This document shows, piece after piece, positions 9,612 to 18,479 of a stretch of 64,000 bases of DNA. This DNA comes from an uncultured Chitinophagaceae bacterium. Its GTDB lineage: Bacteria > Bacteroidota > Bacteroidia > Chitinophagales > Chitinophagaceae. The notes under the pieces are model-generated. The model worked only from the letters and a program-made list of their open reading frames with translations, was not told where the DNA came from and ran no database searches. The stretch spans positions 62,001 to 126,000 of the forward strand of contig CAKZFX010000021.1 in NCBI GenBank assembly GCA_936908745.1, given 5' to 3'. Each line of letters opens with the position of its first letter. Positions within the stretch are counted from its first letter, which is position 1. The translations under genes and the position numbers were made by a program.

Positions 9612-10760
9612 ATGAAAACAACCCACCACCCATTCCGTCTATGCTATTTTGCATGCTGTATTTTTATTTTAGCAACTATTTTTTGTTTTATTTCATTACA
9701 GGCGCCTGCACAGTGTACGGCCAGTCCCACACGTAGTCCCGGCACAGCCGTTAATGACAACTCCATCGGAACTGTTGACTTTCTAAACCCTTCAAGAGTG
9801 TTTACAGTTAATGACAGCCGGGCAGAAGCAGATGCTTTAGCTGTTTTATTTTCAGGAACAACACATTACCTGAAAGCCACCAACTTTGGTTTTACAATTG
9901 ATCCGCTGGCATCAATTTGCGGCATCACCGTTGAAATCAAAAAAAGAGATGGCGGATTTCTCAGTATCGGCACCGGTATCCGCGACCAGGAAGTAAGACT
10001 GGTAGTAAACAATGTTATCACAGGAAACAATCTTGCCACCAGTACCAACTGGCCAGCTTCACCCGATGCTTTTTATACGTATGGCGGTACATCTGACCTG
10101 TGGGGCACTACACTGACGCCTGCGCTTGTCAATTCATCCAACTTTGGCGTTGTTATCGCTGCCAAGTTTAACGGGATTGCATCAGTGCTTCCTTCTGCCC
10201 AGATTGATAATATCCGTATCACTGTTAACTATAACCTGGCGTTGCCTACACATATTGTTTCTTTCAATGCAGCATTAAAAAAGAACACAGCCATTATCGA
10301 ATGGCAAACAGCCGATGAAGAAATCGGTGAATCCATCACCTTGCAACGGGCTACAGCAGGCAGTGAAAACTGGGAAGATATCAGGACCTATGAGGCCGGC
10401 ATCGGCGGTCCAGGAAAAAAATATACCTGCCATGATCCGTTAGCACAAAAAGGAAACTATTCTTATCGCCTGCGTATCACCAACAACAATGCAATGCAGA
10501 CTTATTCTGCTATTAAGCATATCAACTATCAAAAGGGTATTTCATTGTCGGGCTATCCTAACCCTTCGACAGACTTTTTAACGCTTGTATCTGACAATGC
10601 TATTCAAAACATAACCGTCAGCAACCTGTATACAGAGAAAATCAAACTGCCGGTAGTGATGACAGGCAGCAGCCAGGCTAAGCTGGATATCCGCCGGTTG
10701 CCCAGGGGCATCTACTTTGCCAATGTAGACGGGCAGGCACTGAAGTTCATCAAAGACTAA
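9612..10760 (+). CDS. Secreted protein with type IX secretion C-terminal sorting domain
   Basis: 382 residues. An N-terminal hydrophobic signal (about 10-34) is followed by a beta-rich body of unknown function (about 35-205), a fibronectin-like linker (about 206-305: ITLQRATAGSENWEDI, YSYRLRITNNNAMQTYS), and a type A sorting tail (about 310-382: SGYPNPSTDFLTL, then LPRGIYFAN). The tail marks it as cargo of the type IX system whose parts (porV, porP-like) lie elsewhere in the window. It is single-gene, with a terminator following. No enzyme motif was recognised in the body. Confidence 0.8.
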   Translation: MKTTHHPFRLCYFACCIFILATIFCFISLQAPAQCTASPTRSPGTAVNDNSIGTVDFLNPSRVFTVNDSRAEADALAVLFSGTTHYLKATNFGFTIDPLASICGITVEIKKRDGGFLSIGTGIRDQEVRLVVNNVITGNNLATSTNWPASPDAFYTYGGTSDLWGTTLTPALVNSSNFGVVIAAKFNGIASVLPSAQIDNIRITVNYNLALPTHIVSFNAALKKNTAIIEWQTADEEIGESITLQRATAGSENWEDIRTYEAGIGGPGKKYTCHDPLAQKGNYSYRLRITNNNAMQTYSAIKHINYQKGISLSGYPNPSTDFLTLVSDNAIQNITVSNLYTEKIKLPVVMTGSSQAKLDIRRLPRGIYFANVDGQALKFIKD

Positions 10761-10779
10761 TCAGAACCATCTATTATAT

Positions 10780-10817
10780 GGCCGGTTTCCCCCTTTTTGG
10801 GACGGGACCGGCTTTTT
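10780..10817 (+). terminator. Intrinsic terminator after the sorting-domain protein
   Basis: GCCGGT (10781-10786) pairs with ACCGGC (10807-10812) and is followed by TTTTT. The loop is 20 nt long and itself partly paired (CCC/GGG). Confidence 0.75.
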
Positions 10818-10930
10818 GTTTCGTAACTGGCCCGCTGTTTTCCGTCATTCACCGGAAATTGGCGGCCTGTCGTCTATAGGCCCTTGTCCCGATCTGTGCG
10901 AACGGTTAGTTTTGATTAAAATTTGACAGC

Positions 10931-11725
10931 ATGAACCGTTTTCAAGAAAGAATGGAACGCAGAAGAGAGAGATGGCAGCAAAGAGCTGAAAGTCACCACC
11001 GTCATGGACATATCTGGACAGGGGTATTGTTACTGATAATTGGTGGAGTGGCGTTATTGAAGAGCCTCTCAGTGCCCATGCCCGAATGGTTATTTACATG
11101 GCAGATGCTATTGATCGCATTGGGCGTATTTATCGGTGTCCGCCACCGTTTCCAGGGCGGCGCCTGGTTTATCCTGATACTGATCGGCGGTCTTTTTATG
11201 GCCAACGATTACTTTATGCTGGGCGACCTGCGCAAGCATATCTGGCCGATCATCCTGATTACCGCCGGCGTGTTCTTTATATTCCGGTCAAGGAAAAAAT
11301 CCTGGAACGCTTCCTGGGATGAAAAAAAAAATGCGGGAGAAAACAGGGAGGCTTTTTCATCATTGAGTGATGAAAGCTACAGCCAGGACGATTTTATAGA
11401 CGCCACTTCCATCTTTGGAGGTACTAAAAAGAATATACTTTCTAAAAACTTCAAAGGCGGTGATATTGTAAATGTATTTGGCGGCACAGAGTTAAATCTT
11501 ACACAAGCAGACATACAAGGCACCGTGGAACTGGAACTGACCACCATCTTTGGCGGCACCAAACTGATCGTGCCTTCTAACTGGTCGGTAAAATCGGAAG
11601 CCGTCACCATCTTTGGTGGCATAGAAGATAAACGACCCCTGCCACAGATAGTAGACAACCCGGGCAAAGTGCTGGTGCTGAAAGGAACCGTGATTTTCGG
11701 AGGCATTGATATCAAAAGTTTTTAA
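10931..11725 (+). CDS. LiaF-like membrane protein (DUF5668 plus envelope-response domain)
   Basis: 264 residues. A basic N-terminus (1-28) leads to four closely spaced hydrophobic segments (about 29-120), then a polar linker (about 125-150). The C-terminal beta domain carries repeated FGG motifs (SIFGGTKKN, NVFGGTELN, TIFGGTKL, TIFGGIED, VIFGGIDI). This is the LiaF/'cell wall-active antibiotic response' type of domain. In Firmicutes LiaF restrains a LiaS/LiaR kinase pair. Here the gene heads an operon ending in a LytS-type kinase and LytTR regulator, so a similar sensing or inhibitory role is a fair inference. Confidence 0.75.
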   Translation: MNRFQERMERRRERWQQRAESHHRHGHIWTGVLLLIIGGVALLKSLSVPMPEWLFTWQMLLIALGVFIGVRHRFQGGAWFILILIGGLFMANDYFMLGDLRKHIWPIILITAGVFFIFRSRKKSWNASWDEKKNAGENREAFSSLSDESYSQDDFIDATSIFGGTKKNILSKNFKGGDIVNVFGGTELNLTQADIQGTVELELTTIFGGTKLIVPSNWSVKSEAVTIFGGIEDKRPLPQIVDNPGKVLVLKGTVIFGGIDIKSF

Positions 11726-11769
11726 ACAACAGCTTTCGCATAATTATCTCACCTCATCAACTGACCTAT

Positions 11770-12129
11770 ATGACCTGGTATCTTTCAAAAATTATTTTCC
11801 GCATCGTTTGTGGTGACGGGCAGCATGCCGCCCAATTTGATGAACAGCTACGTTTGGTGGCAGCACATAACAAAGAAGAAGCTTTTCGCAAAGCGACGAT
11901 CATCGGGCAAAACGAGGAAGAAACCTTTTTCAATAATAAAGAGCAGTTGGTGAAGTGGGAGTTTATTAATGTGAGCGAAATTTACCAGTTGACAGAGTTG
12001 ATCGATGGCGCTGAACTGTATTCAAGGATCGAGGAAAAAGAGAACGCAGATGCGTATATCTATACGATCAACCAGAAGGCAGAAACCCTGTTTTTAAATT
12101 CCGCACATAGTATTTTACAACTGGCTTAA
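11770..12129 (+). CDS. DUF4288-like small protein
   Basis: 119 residues, soluble, no signal peptide. The pattern W-Y-L-S-K-I-I-F-R-I then AAHNKEEAFRKA and an acidic middle resembles DUF4288 proteins. The function of that family is unknown to me. It lies 44 nt after the LiaF-like gene and 5 nt before the kinase gene, so it belongs to the same operon and may be an accessory of that sensory system. Confidence 0.6.
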   Translation: MTWYLSKIIFRIVCGDGQHAAQFDEQLRLVAAHNKEEAFRKATIIGQNEEETFFNNKEQLVKWEFINVSEIYQLTELIDGAELYSRIEEKENADAYIYTINQKAETLFLNSAHSILQLA

Positions 12130-12134
12130 TCCAT

Positions 12135-13223
12135 ATGGCTAATTCACCTCTTTCGGTACGGCGCTTTTTTATCCTGTTCAGCATTTGCTGGTTTGTATTG
12201 ATCGCAGACCATGTGATGGTGCTGCATTGGTTTGGCCTGCCCTGGAAAGCCGCTTTGATAGATAGCGGTATCAGCAATGCCATTTTATTATTGGCGTCGT
12301 TGCTGGTGATGAACACACTTCGGTATTACCTGCCAAGAGGCGAACAATATGTAAATATATTTTCACTCGTGTTGCTGCTGACGGTGGCATGGCTGGTTAT
12401 TTCCAAATGGCTGATGAAATTGTGCCTTACAGACATGGTGCCGGGTTACAGGGATATGCTACAACACTCCCTGCCGATCCGTTTCAGCATTGGTTTTTTA
12501 CTGCTGGGTTGTATTACGATGATCAGTATTCTTTGGTACAATCAACTGGAGCAAAAAGAAAATGAAAACCGCAAAGCAGATGCGGAGAAGATGGCGAAAG
12601 AAGCGGAACTGTTTAAACTGCGCCAGCAATTGCAACCGCATTTCCTGTTCAACAGCCTTAACTCTATCAATGCGCTGATCGGCAGCCGCCCGGCAGAAGC
12701 AAGGAAAATGGTACAACAGCTATCCGATTTTCTAAGAGGCACATTGAAAAAAGAAGAAACACAATGGGTGACTTTGCAGGAAGAACTGCAATACCTGCAA
12801 TTATACCTGGATATTGAGAAAGTGCGTTTTGGTAATCGTTTGACAACAGTAATTGAATGCGATGAAGCGACAAAGGAAATGAAATTACCAGCGTTACTAT
12901 TGCAACCGATCATGGAAAACGCCATTAAGTTTGGCTTGTACGATACCACCGGCGAAACAGTGATCCGTTTGTTTACCAGTATCCAGGAAAATGATTTGCT
13001 GATCAAAGTATTGAATCCCTTTGATCCTGAAACCTCTTCTCCGAAACAGGGAACAGGCTTTGGATTAAATTCAGTACAGCGAAGATTGTATTTACTCTTT
13101 GCCCGCAAAGATTTGCTGAACACGGCAGCCGATGGCAACATTTTCACCACCATCGTCAAAGTGCCGCAATCGCAAACGCCGCCACCTGTTGCTGAGCAAC
13201 CCGTAAAAAAGAAATGTCTCTGA
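12135..13223 (+). CDS. LytS-type sensor histidine kinase
   Basis: 362 residues. Four membrane helices (about 12-28, 44-62, 74-92, 115-134) act as the input. The His_kinase domain has QLQPHFLFNSLNSINAL with His169, and the ATPase has the N box MENAIKFGL and a GTGFGLNSV glycine motif. This is the LytS/YehU class, which pairs with LytTR regulators; one follows 24 nt downstream. The lack of a periplasmic domain suggests it senses in the membrane, perhaps through the LiaF-like protein. Confidence 0.88.
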   Translation: MANSPLSVRRFFILFSICWFVLIADHVMVLHWFGLPWKAALIDSGISNAILLLASLLVMNTLRYYLPRGEQYVNIFSLVLLLTVAWLVISKWLMKLCLTDMVPGYRDMLQHSLPIRFSIGFLLLGCITMISILWYNQLEQKENENRKADAEKMAKEAELFKLRQQLQPHFLFNSLNSINALIGSRPAEARKMVQQLSDFLRGTLKKEETQWVTLQEELQYLQLYLDIEKVRFGNRLTTVIECDEATKEMKLPALLLQPIMENAIKFGLYDTTGETVIRLFTSIQENDLLIKVLNPFDPETSSPKQGTGFGLNSVQRRLYLLFARKDLLNTAADGNIFTTIVKVPQSQTPPPVAEQPVKKKCL

Positions 13224-13247
13224 CCTAACTTATAAAAAACTGAACAG

Positions 13248-13985
13248 ATGAAAGTAGTAATTATTGATGATGAGCCGCTGGCAAGAAGCGTGGTGATCGA
13301 ATACCTGCAACAGCACCCGGAACTGGAGCTGGTGGCAGAATGTGGTGATGGTTTTGAAGGGGTGAAAGCGATCCAGCAGCACCAGCCTGATCTTATTTTC
13401 CTGGATATACAAATGCCAAAGATCAATGGCTTTGAAATGCTGGAACTGGTGGAAAACCCTCCTGCCGTCATCTTTGCCACCGCCTTTGATGAATATGCCA
13501 TTAAGGCGTTTGAAGCGCATGCCATTGATTATTTATTAAAGCCTTTTAACCAGGAGCGTTTTGATAAAGCGATCAGCAAATGGCAGGAGAAAAAAGCGGC
13601 TACGGTAGAAAAGTCAACACAGGATTTATTGGAAACGGCTGCACAGTCGCCTTCGCAAAGCACCCGCATCGTGGTAAAAAATGGCAGCAAGATCAAGATC
13701 ATTCCTGTTCATGATGTACAGTATTTAGAAGCGGCCGATGACTATGTAAAAGTGCATACGCAGGAAGGCTATTTCTTAAAAAATAAAACGATGAGCCATT
13801 TTGAGCAGGTGCTGGATGAGCAATTGTTTGTGCGTTCACATCGTTCGTATATTGTCAATGTGCAGCAGATCACCCGTATTGATCCGTATGAAAAAGATAA
13901 TCATGTAGCGGTATTGCGCTCCGGCGTAAAAGTGCCGGTAAGCAGAAGTGGCTATGGAAAACTGAAAGCAGTATTAGGACTTTAA
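13248..13985 (+). CDS. LytTR-family response regulator
   Basis: 245 residues. The receiver (1-118) has acidic residues D7/D8, phospho-acceptor Asp53 (LIFLDIQMP) and Lys108 (YLLKPF). The LytTR DNA-binding domain (about 140-245) contains VQYLEAADDYVKVH and FVRSHRSYIVN. It is the last gene of the LiaF-like operon. It is a different branch from the two LytTR regulators at 35.8 and 44.4 kb, which pair with TPR kinases. Confidence 0.9.
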   Translation: MKVVIIDDEPLARSVVIEYLQQHPELELVAECGDGFEGVKAIQQHQPDLIFLDIQMPKINGFEMLELVENPPAVIFATAFDEYAIKAFEAHAIDYLLKPFNQERFDKAISKWQEKKAATVEKSTQDLLETAAQSPSQSTRIVVKNGSKIKIIPVHDVQYLEAADDYVKVHTQEGYFLKNKTMSHFEQVLDEQLFVRSHRSYIVNVQQITRIDPYEKDNHVAVLRSGVKVPVSRSGYGKLKAVLGL

Positions 13986-13995
13986 CAAATGTTAA

Positions 13996-14068
13996 AATGT
14001 GGAGATGTGAGAATGTGTAAATGAAAAGAGGCCATGTATTAATTCTCACACTTCCACATTTCCACATT
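13996..14068. repeat. Degenerate AATGTGGA inverted repeat between convergent genes
   Basis: The left arm (13996-14014) and the reverse complement of the right arm (14042-14068) share AATGTGGA...GTGAGAAT; the right arm has one extra AATGTGGA unit. The element fills the space between the LytTR gene stop (13985) and the anmK stop (14071). It can fold into a hairpin and may terminate both transcripts. Confidence 0.65.
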
Positions 14069-14070
14069 AT

Positions 14071-15159
14071 CTACGCTTCCTGCCCCATCCAAAACGCACC
14101 ACCCACGCTGTCTCTTTCCGCACCCGTAACAGATGATAATACATTGTATTCTTCTCTCCACCGTAATACGCCGATCAATGCCATGACAATCGCTTCTTTG
14201 TAGTTGATGATTGTTTCGTCGGGCACCAGCACTTCGATACTTTGTTTGGCTAATTCCTCTTTTAATAAAGCTGTCAGGAAACCATTTAAAGCGCCGCCAC
14301 CTGTAACGAATAGTTTATCGTTTATGGTTTTTGGTTTATCGTTGCTTACTACGGTTGCTATTTGCTTTACTATATGTTCGCAATAAGTCCGCAGTGCATC
14401 GGAAGTACTGATACCTGCTTTTTGGATCAACGGGTAAACAATACCTGTCCCGAAATCGTTCGCCAGTGATTTAGGGAACGGTTGTTTATAATAATCCAGT
14501 GCATTTAACTGTTGCAATAGCTCATTGTTGATCGTTCCTTTCGACGCCATTTCTCCATTGGCATCGTATTCCTTTCCTTCTTTTGCGGCCAGCATATTCA
14601 ATACACGGTTGGCCGGGCACACATCAAATGCCGTATAATTTTCTGCATTAAAAGAAATATTCGCAATGCCGCCGAGGTTCAGGAAATAACCATAGTCATT
14701 CCACAATAGTTTTTCACCAACCGGAACGATCGGTGCGCCTTGTCCGCCCAATGCCACATCGAGATTGCGGAGGTCTGATACCACCGGCAACTTTGTTTCG
14801 GCCGCAATCGCCGCGCCATCACCCAATTGCGCTGTCATTTTTTTAGCCGGCAAATGAAAAGTCGTATGCCCATGCGAAGCGATCAGCGCTATTTTATAAT
14901 GCAATTGGTTTTCTTCAATAAAACGGTTCACCTGCTGGCCGAGGTAATGACCATAGTCAACATGCAGCAGTTGATAATCCAATGCAGATAAGGAAACTGC
15001 TTTTTGCAAACGCTCTTTCCAATCGTCAGCATATGGGTAGCAAGCACTGTTCAGCACTTCAAAACTCCATTTGCCGCCATTTTCATGAATTTCTGTGAAT
15101 ACTATGTCCAAACCGTCCAGCGAACTGCCACTCATGAGACCTATTGCCCTGTAAACCAT
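14071..15159 (-). CDS. anmK: Anhydro-N-acetylmuramic acid kinase
   Basis: 362 residues. It phosphorylates and opens 1,6-anhydro-MurNAc recovered from peptidoglycan turnover. The N-terminal phosphate loop GLMSGSSLDGLDI and the sequence ASHGHTTFH, LGGQGAPIVPVGE, LNLGGIANIS and VTGGGALN are AnmK signatures. The size is normal. It is a cytoplasmic enzyme of cell-wall recycling. It is transcribed toward the LytTR gene and is divergent from upp. Confidence 0.93.
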   Translation of the reverse strand: MVYRAIGLMSGSSLDGLDIVFTEIHENGGKWSFEVLNSACYPYADDWKERLQKAVSLSALDYQLLHVDYGHYLGQQVNRFIEENQLHYKIALIASHGHTTFHLPAKKMTAQLGDGAAIAAETKLPVVSDLRNLDVALGGQGAPIVPVGEKLLWNDYGYFLNLGGIANISFNAENYTAFDVCPANRVLNMLAAKEGKEYDANGEMASKGTINNELLQQLNALDYYKQPFPKSLANDFGTGIVYPLIQKAGISTSDALRTYCEHIVKQIATVVSNDKPKTINDKLFVTGGGALNGFLTALLKEELAKQSIEVLVPDETIINYKEAIVMALIGVLRWREEYNVLSSVTGAERDSVGGAFWMGQEA

Positions 15160-15211
15160 CTTATCAGATTTTAATTGCTATTTTATACCTGCCCGGCCTT
15201 ACCAATATAAA

Positions 15212-15243
15212 TTTGTTGTGGTCAGGCGGGGATTTTAGATTTG
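15212..15243 (+). promoter_or_regulatory. Promoter for upp (TTTG-N20-TAGATTTG)
   Basis: TTTG at 15212-15215 and TAGATTTG at 15236-15243 are separated by 20 nt, matching the Bacteroidota sigma consensus. Transcription would start near 15250, leaving a leader of about 60 nt before upp. Confidence 0.75.
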
Positions 15244-15310
15244 CGCCCAGTACAGGCTATTTTGCAAATGTTTTGAATGTTTTTCAATATTCAAGAGAAA
15301 TTTTAAATGT

Positions 15311-15961
15311 ATGATCGTCAACCTCAGCCAGCAACATTCTTTAGTCAGTAATTGGGTAAGTGAATTACGTGACATTGATATCCAGAACGACCGGATGCGT
15401 TTTCGCCGCAACCTGGAGCGTATCGGCGAAGCAGCGGCTTACGAGATCAGCAAAGTATTGCCTTTTGAAGAAAGAGAAGTGCAGACGCCCCTTGGCACAG
15501 CCATGAGCAAGTTGCTGAAAGATCAGCCGGTGCTGGCTACCATTCTCCGGGCGGGTTTGCCCCTGCACCAGGGTTTATTGAATTATTTTGACAAAGCCGA
15601 CAATGCGTTTATTTCGGCCTACCGTAAGCATAATAAAGACGGCAGTTTCGAGATCAGCCTTGATTATATTTCCTGTCCTGAAATGGAAAACAGGGTGCTG
15701 ATCATTTCGGACCCCATGCTGGCTACCGGCTCTTCGCTGGTAAAAACCATCCATTATTTAAAAGAAGAAGGCAATCCCCGCGAAATCCATATCGTGGTGG
15801 CCATTGCCTGTTCCGTTGGTATTGAATACGTTAAACGGGAAGAGCCTTCCGTTACCATCTGGTGCGGCGATATTGACGAAGAACTGACGGCCAAAGGCTA
15901 TATCGTTCCCGGTCTCGGCGACGCTGGTGACCTTGCGTTTGGTACCAAAATCCAGATGTAA
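15311..15961 (+). CDS. upp: Uracil phosphoribosyltransferase
   Basis: 216 residues. It makes UMP from uracil and PRPP (pyrimidine salvage). Family landmarks are LATILRAGLPLHQG (uracil/PRPP loop), the PRPP motif VLIISDPMLATGSSLV, and GLGDAGDLAFGT near the C-terminus. Single gene with its own promoter and terminator. Soluble cytoplasmic enzyme. Confidence 0.95.
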   Translation: MIVNLSQQHSLVSNWVSELRDIDIQNDRMRFRRNLERIGEAAAYEISKVLPFEEREVQTPLGTAMSKLLKDQPVLATILRAGLPLHQGLLNYFDKADNAFISAYRKHNKDGSFEISLDYISCPEMENRVLIISDPMLATGSSLVKTIHYLKEEGNPREIHIVVAIACSVGIEYVKREEPSVTIWCGDIDEELTAKGYIVPGLGDAGDLAFGTKIQM

Positions 15962-15998
15962 TCTCTACCGCTTCCTGTGTTGCACTTGTTTAGCATTT

Positions 15999-16020
15999 CG
16001 GAAAAGCAGCGCTTTTTTCC
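15999..16020 (+). terminator. Intrinsic terminator after upp
   Basis: GGAAAAGC (16000-16007), loop AGC, GCTTTTTTCC (16011-16020). The U tract forms part of the stem, as in short Bacteroidota terminators. Confidence 0.6.
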
Positions 16021-16180
16021 TTTCGGGGGTCTAATTTGTTGTATTTTTCCGCTTCGCAGCCGGAAAAGCGGGGTTGGTTAAGGCAATTTCACGAACAAAG
16101 CAACGTTTAAACTGGTAATTACGGTTTTTAAATAACTTTAGCCCTCCTCACCGATAAATGCTGAAACTGATTTGCAACGC

Positions 16181-17194
16181 ATGAAAAAAATTATTTCTAC
16201 CCTTATTGTTTGTGTGCTGTTTGCCTCTGTGTGCCAGGCGCAAGACCCTAATTTTTCTCAATTCTTTGCTTCACCACTGACGCTCAATCCTGCCATGACA
16301 GGCAAGTTTGATGGCGTGTACCGTATTGCGGGCAACTATCGCAACCAATGGCCAACGATCAATAATGCTTATACCACCGCTACTATTTCTGCCGACTTTG
16401 GTATCCTGAAAAACAGGATTTCTGAACTCGACCAGTTTGGTGTGGGTTTTATGGGTTTTACAGACCGTGCCGGTGATGGTGCATTGACCAATAACTATGC
16501 AGCTTTTTCTGTAGCTTATCACAAAGGGCTGGATGAAAACGGTTATCACCAGTTGGGCGCAGGTTTCCAGGGTGTTTATTTAAGTAAGCGATTGGATGTT
16601 ACCCGTGTTGTTTTTCCTGACCAGTTGACGCCTTTTGGTTTTACAGGTATCACGCAGGAAAGTTTTTCCAATCAACAAGTGAAGCTGAGTTATTTTGATA
16701 TGAATGCCGGTGTGTTCTACAATGGAACAACCAATGGTTATAATAATTTTTATATCGGCGCTTCGATGTATCATATCAATCGTCCGAAAGAAACCTTTCA
16801 GCAAGGAAACTTTTTGCTGAGTGCAAGAACAACGATACAAGCCGGTGGGCGTATTCCTGTAGGTTCGTATAACTACCTGCACCTGTCTGCCAACCATAGC
16901 ATGCAGGCCAAAGCCAACAACACGATCGTGGGTGGTGCCTTTTCCAAGAACCTGAACAATGATGAAGAAAACCCAACCAACTTATACTTAGGTGCATGGT
17001 ATCGTTTGAAGGATGCCATCATTCCTTACATCGGTTTGGAATTTGGCGAATGGCATTTTGGTGCAACCTATGATGTCAACTCCAGCAGCCTGAAACCGGC
17101 TTCTAATTCAAGAGGCGGTGTTGAGATTTCACTGATCTATATTAAGAAACCGGTGGACCCGAATGCGAAGAAACTGAACTGTCCGAAGTTCTAA
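16181..17194 (+). CDS. PorP/SprF-family type IX secretion membrane protein
   Basis: 337 residues. A signal peptide (MKKIISTLIVCVLFASVCQA) is followed by QDPNFSQFFASPLTLNPAMTG, the hallmark opening of PorP/SprF outer-membrane beta barrels. The remainder alternates short aromatic strands (for example NNFYIGASMYHIN) and ends with GGVEISLIYI. PorP-family proteins serve type IX secretion and gliding adhesin export. It is solitary here, with no porK-N operon beside it, so it may be a paralogue dedicated to one cargo. I chose ATG 16181 over the upstream TTG because it gives a clean signal peptide. Confidence 0.85.
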   Translation: MKKIISTLIVCVLFASVCQAQDPNFSQFFASPLTLNPAMTGKFDGVYRIAGNYRNQWPTINNAYTTATISADFGILKNRISELDQFGVGFMGFTDRAGDGALTNNYAAFSVAYHKGLDENGYHQLGAGFQGVYLSKRLDVTRVVFPDQLTPFGFTGITQESFSNQQVKLSYFDMNAGVFYNGTTNGYNNFYIGASMYHINRPKETFQQGNFLLSARTTIQAGGRIPVGSYNYLHLSANHSMQAKANNTIVGGAFSKNLNNDEENPTNLYLGAWYRLKDAIIPYIGLEFGEWHFGATYDVNSSSLKPASNSRGGVEISLIYIKKPVDPNAKKLNCPKF

Positions 17195-17211
17195 ATTAAA
17201 TACAATTTATA

Positions 17212-17236
17212 AAGACCGGCAGAGGCCGGTTTTTTT
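17212..17236 (+). terminator. Intrinsic terminator after the porP-like gene
   Basis: ACCGGC (17215-17220), loop AGAG, GCCGGT (17225-17230), then seven T. Confidence 0.85.
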
Positions 17237-17267
17237 GTGTCCTGAAATCAATTATACCATAGGTGAT

Positions 17268-17275
17268 TAACTTTA
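17268..17275 (+). promoter_or_regulatory. -7-like box, possible leaderless start
   Basis: TAACTTTA (one mismatch to TAnnTTTG) ends 4 nt before the ATG at 17280. Confidence 0.35.
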
Positions 17276-17279
17276 TAGA

Positions 17280-17801
17280 ATGTCAACAACATCAGTCTAT
17301 TTTATTCCAAGCAAAAAATTCACTGTGGGCCGCTTTGCCAGCAAAGTGGAAAGAATACTTGAAAAGCTGAATATTATTGATGGTTATTATGACGAAGTAG
17401 AAGGAACTTTTGCCACGAGTGGAAGAATACCGTTTGAATATGCGTCCATTCATGACGGCGATAAAACAAGATTGATCCCCGCTGCTTCATCCGCGGGTTA
17501 CGGCGTTTCTTGTCCTCACTGCCACGCAGGCATAGACGAAAATTTCTATGATACAATCAATGATCACTATGAGATGGAGGATGAGGCCGGCCAAGAAGCG
17601 AATATGAATAACCTGGTGATTACCTGTTCAAAATGTAGCAATAGCACAAGACTGGACAAATTAAAATTCAGTCAGCCGGTTGCATTTAATAACCAATTTT
17701 TCGAGCTTGTTGAAATACAAGAGGAGATAAACCCGGAATTGATAAAAAAGCTGGAATCAAAGCTTTGTTGCAAACTCCAGCTCATCTATGAGCAGATGTA
17801 A
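17280..17801 (+). CDS. Unknown protein with zinc-ribbon motif
   Basis: 173 residues, no signal peptide or membrane segment. I do not recognise the family. Two cysteine pairs, CPHC (about 79-82) and CSKC (about 115-118), are separated by an acidic stretch and look like a zinc ribbon inserted in an alpha/beta protein. The first 45 residues (FIPSKKFTVGRFASKVERILEKL) look like an ordered N-terminal domain. It sits between the porP-like gene and the DNA glycosylase gene (convergent, 5 nt apart). It could be an immunity or nucleic-acid-related protein, but nothing in the context decides this. Confidence 0.65.
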   Translation: MSTTSVYFIPSKKFTVGRFASKVERILEKLNIIDGYYDEVEGTFATSGRIPFEYASIHDGDKTRLIPAASSAGYGVSCPHCHAGIDENFYDTINDHYEMEDEAGQEANMNNLVITCSKCSNSTRLDKLKFSQPVAFNNQFFELVEIQEEINPELIKKLESKLCCKLQLIYEQM

Positions 17802-17806
17802 ACTAG

Positions 17807-18412
17807 TTACGACGGTTTCCCACTCACATACGGGTTGCCCTTGATATAAAACCGATAAGGCAACAACGCATCATCACCCGCATAATCCACTCCAATACGC
17901 GGCGAAGCAGCAATAGCCGAAGACTTGTAACGAAAACCATCATCAGCAATCACAATATCATTTTCATTCAGCAATAGTCCCGAATGCGACACATGTATGC
18001 CCAACGCTTTTGACAAATTGCCCGGGCCTCTTGTCAACGTATGATCCGGTACTTTTTTTCCTGTCCGCAATAACATCGTATCAACACCCGCCAGCGGCTC
18101 TAAGGAACGTACCAGTACAGCATGCGGTGTATCTTTCTGGTGCGTCACCACGTTAAACAAATGATGAATACCATAACAGAGATAGACATAGGCAAACCCT
18201 CCTTCGCCATACATAATTTCATTGCGCTTTGTCCGTCGTCCGCCATAAGCATGCGAAGCCCGGTCGCCCGCACCAGCATAAGCTTCCACCTCCACGATGC
18301 GGCCAGAAGTCTCAACACCGTCAAATGTTGTCAGCAATACTTTACCCAGCAGTTCCTTTGCCACTTTCAGCACATCTTTCCGCTGGTAGAACTTATTATC
18401 TAATTTTTGCAT
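17807..18412 (-). CDS. 3-methyladenine DNA glycosylase (AAG/MPG family)
   Basis: 201 residues. It removes alkylated purines in base excision repair. The family core is visible: IVEVEAYAGAGDRASHAYGG (catalytic Glu in VEVEAY), GFAYVYLCYGIHHLFNVV, VLVRSLEP and LTRGPGNLSKALGI. Normal size. Monocistronic, divergent from the EI24 gene. Confidence 0.93.
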   Translation of the reverse strand: MQKLDNKFYQRKDVLKVAKELLGKVLLTTFDGVETSGRIVEVEAYAGAGDRASHAYGGRRTKRNEIMYGEGGFAYVYLCYGIHHLFNVVTHQKDTPHAVLVRSLEPLAGVDTMLLRTGKKVPDHTLTRGPGNLSKALGIHVSHSGLLLNENDIVIADDGFRYKSSAIAASPRIGVDYAGDDALLPYRFYIKGNPYVSGKPS

Positions 18413-18479
18413 TTTTCCTCCAAAATCCTTCTTAATCCATAAATCGTGGTTCTGTATATTTACTCCTCAAATTAAGGCA

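Noticed and set aside
9518..9736. 72-residue ORF ahead of the sorting-domain gene
   Set aside because: It overlaps the signal-peptide region of the real gene in another frame, and its composition is not protein-like.
10868..10894. LytTR-type repeat upstream of the LiaF-like operon (TGTCGTCTAT / TGTCCCGATC)
   Set aside because: Spacing is 17 rather than 20 bp and the second unit matches poorly; not enough to call a site.
12542..13525. 327-residue minus-strand ORF across the LytS and LytTR genes
   Set aside because: Serine/cysteine-rich shadow of two clear plus-strand genes.
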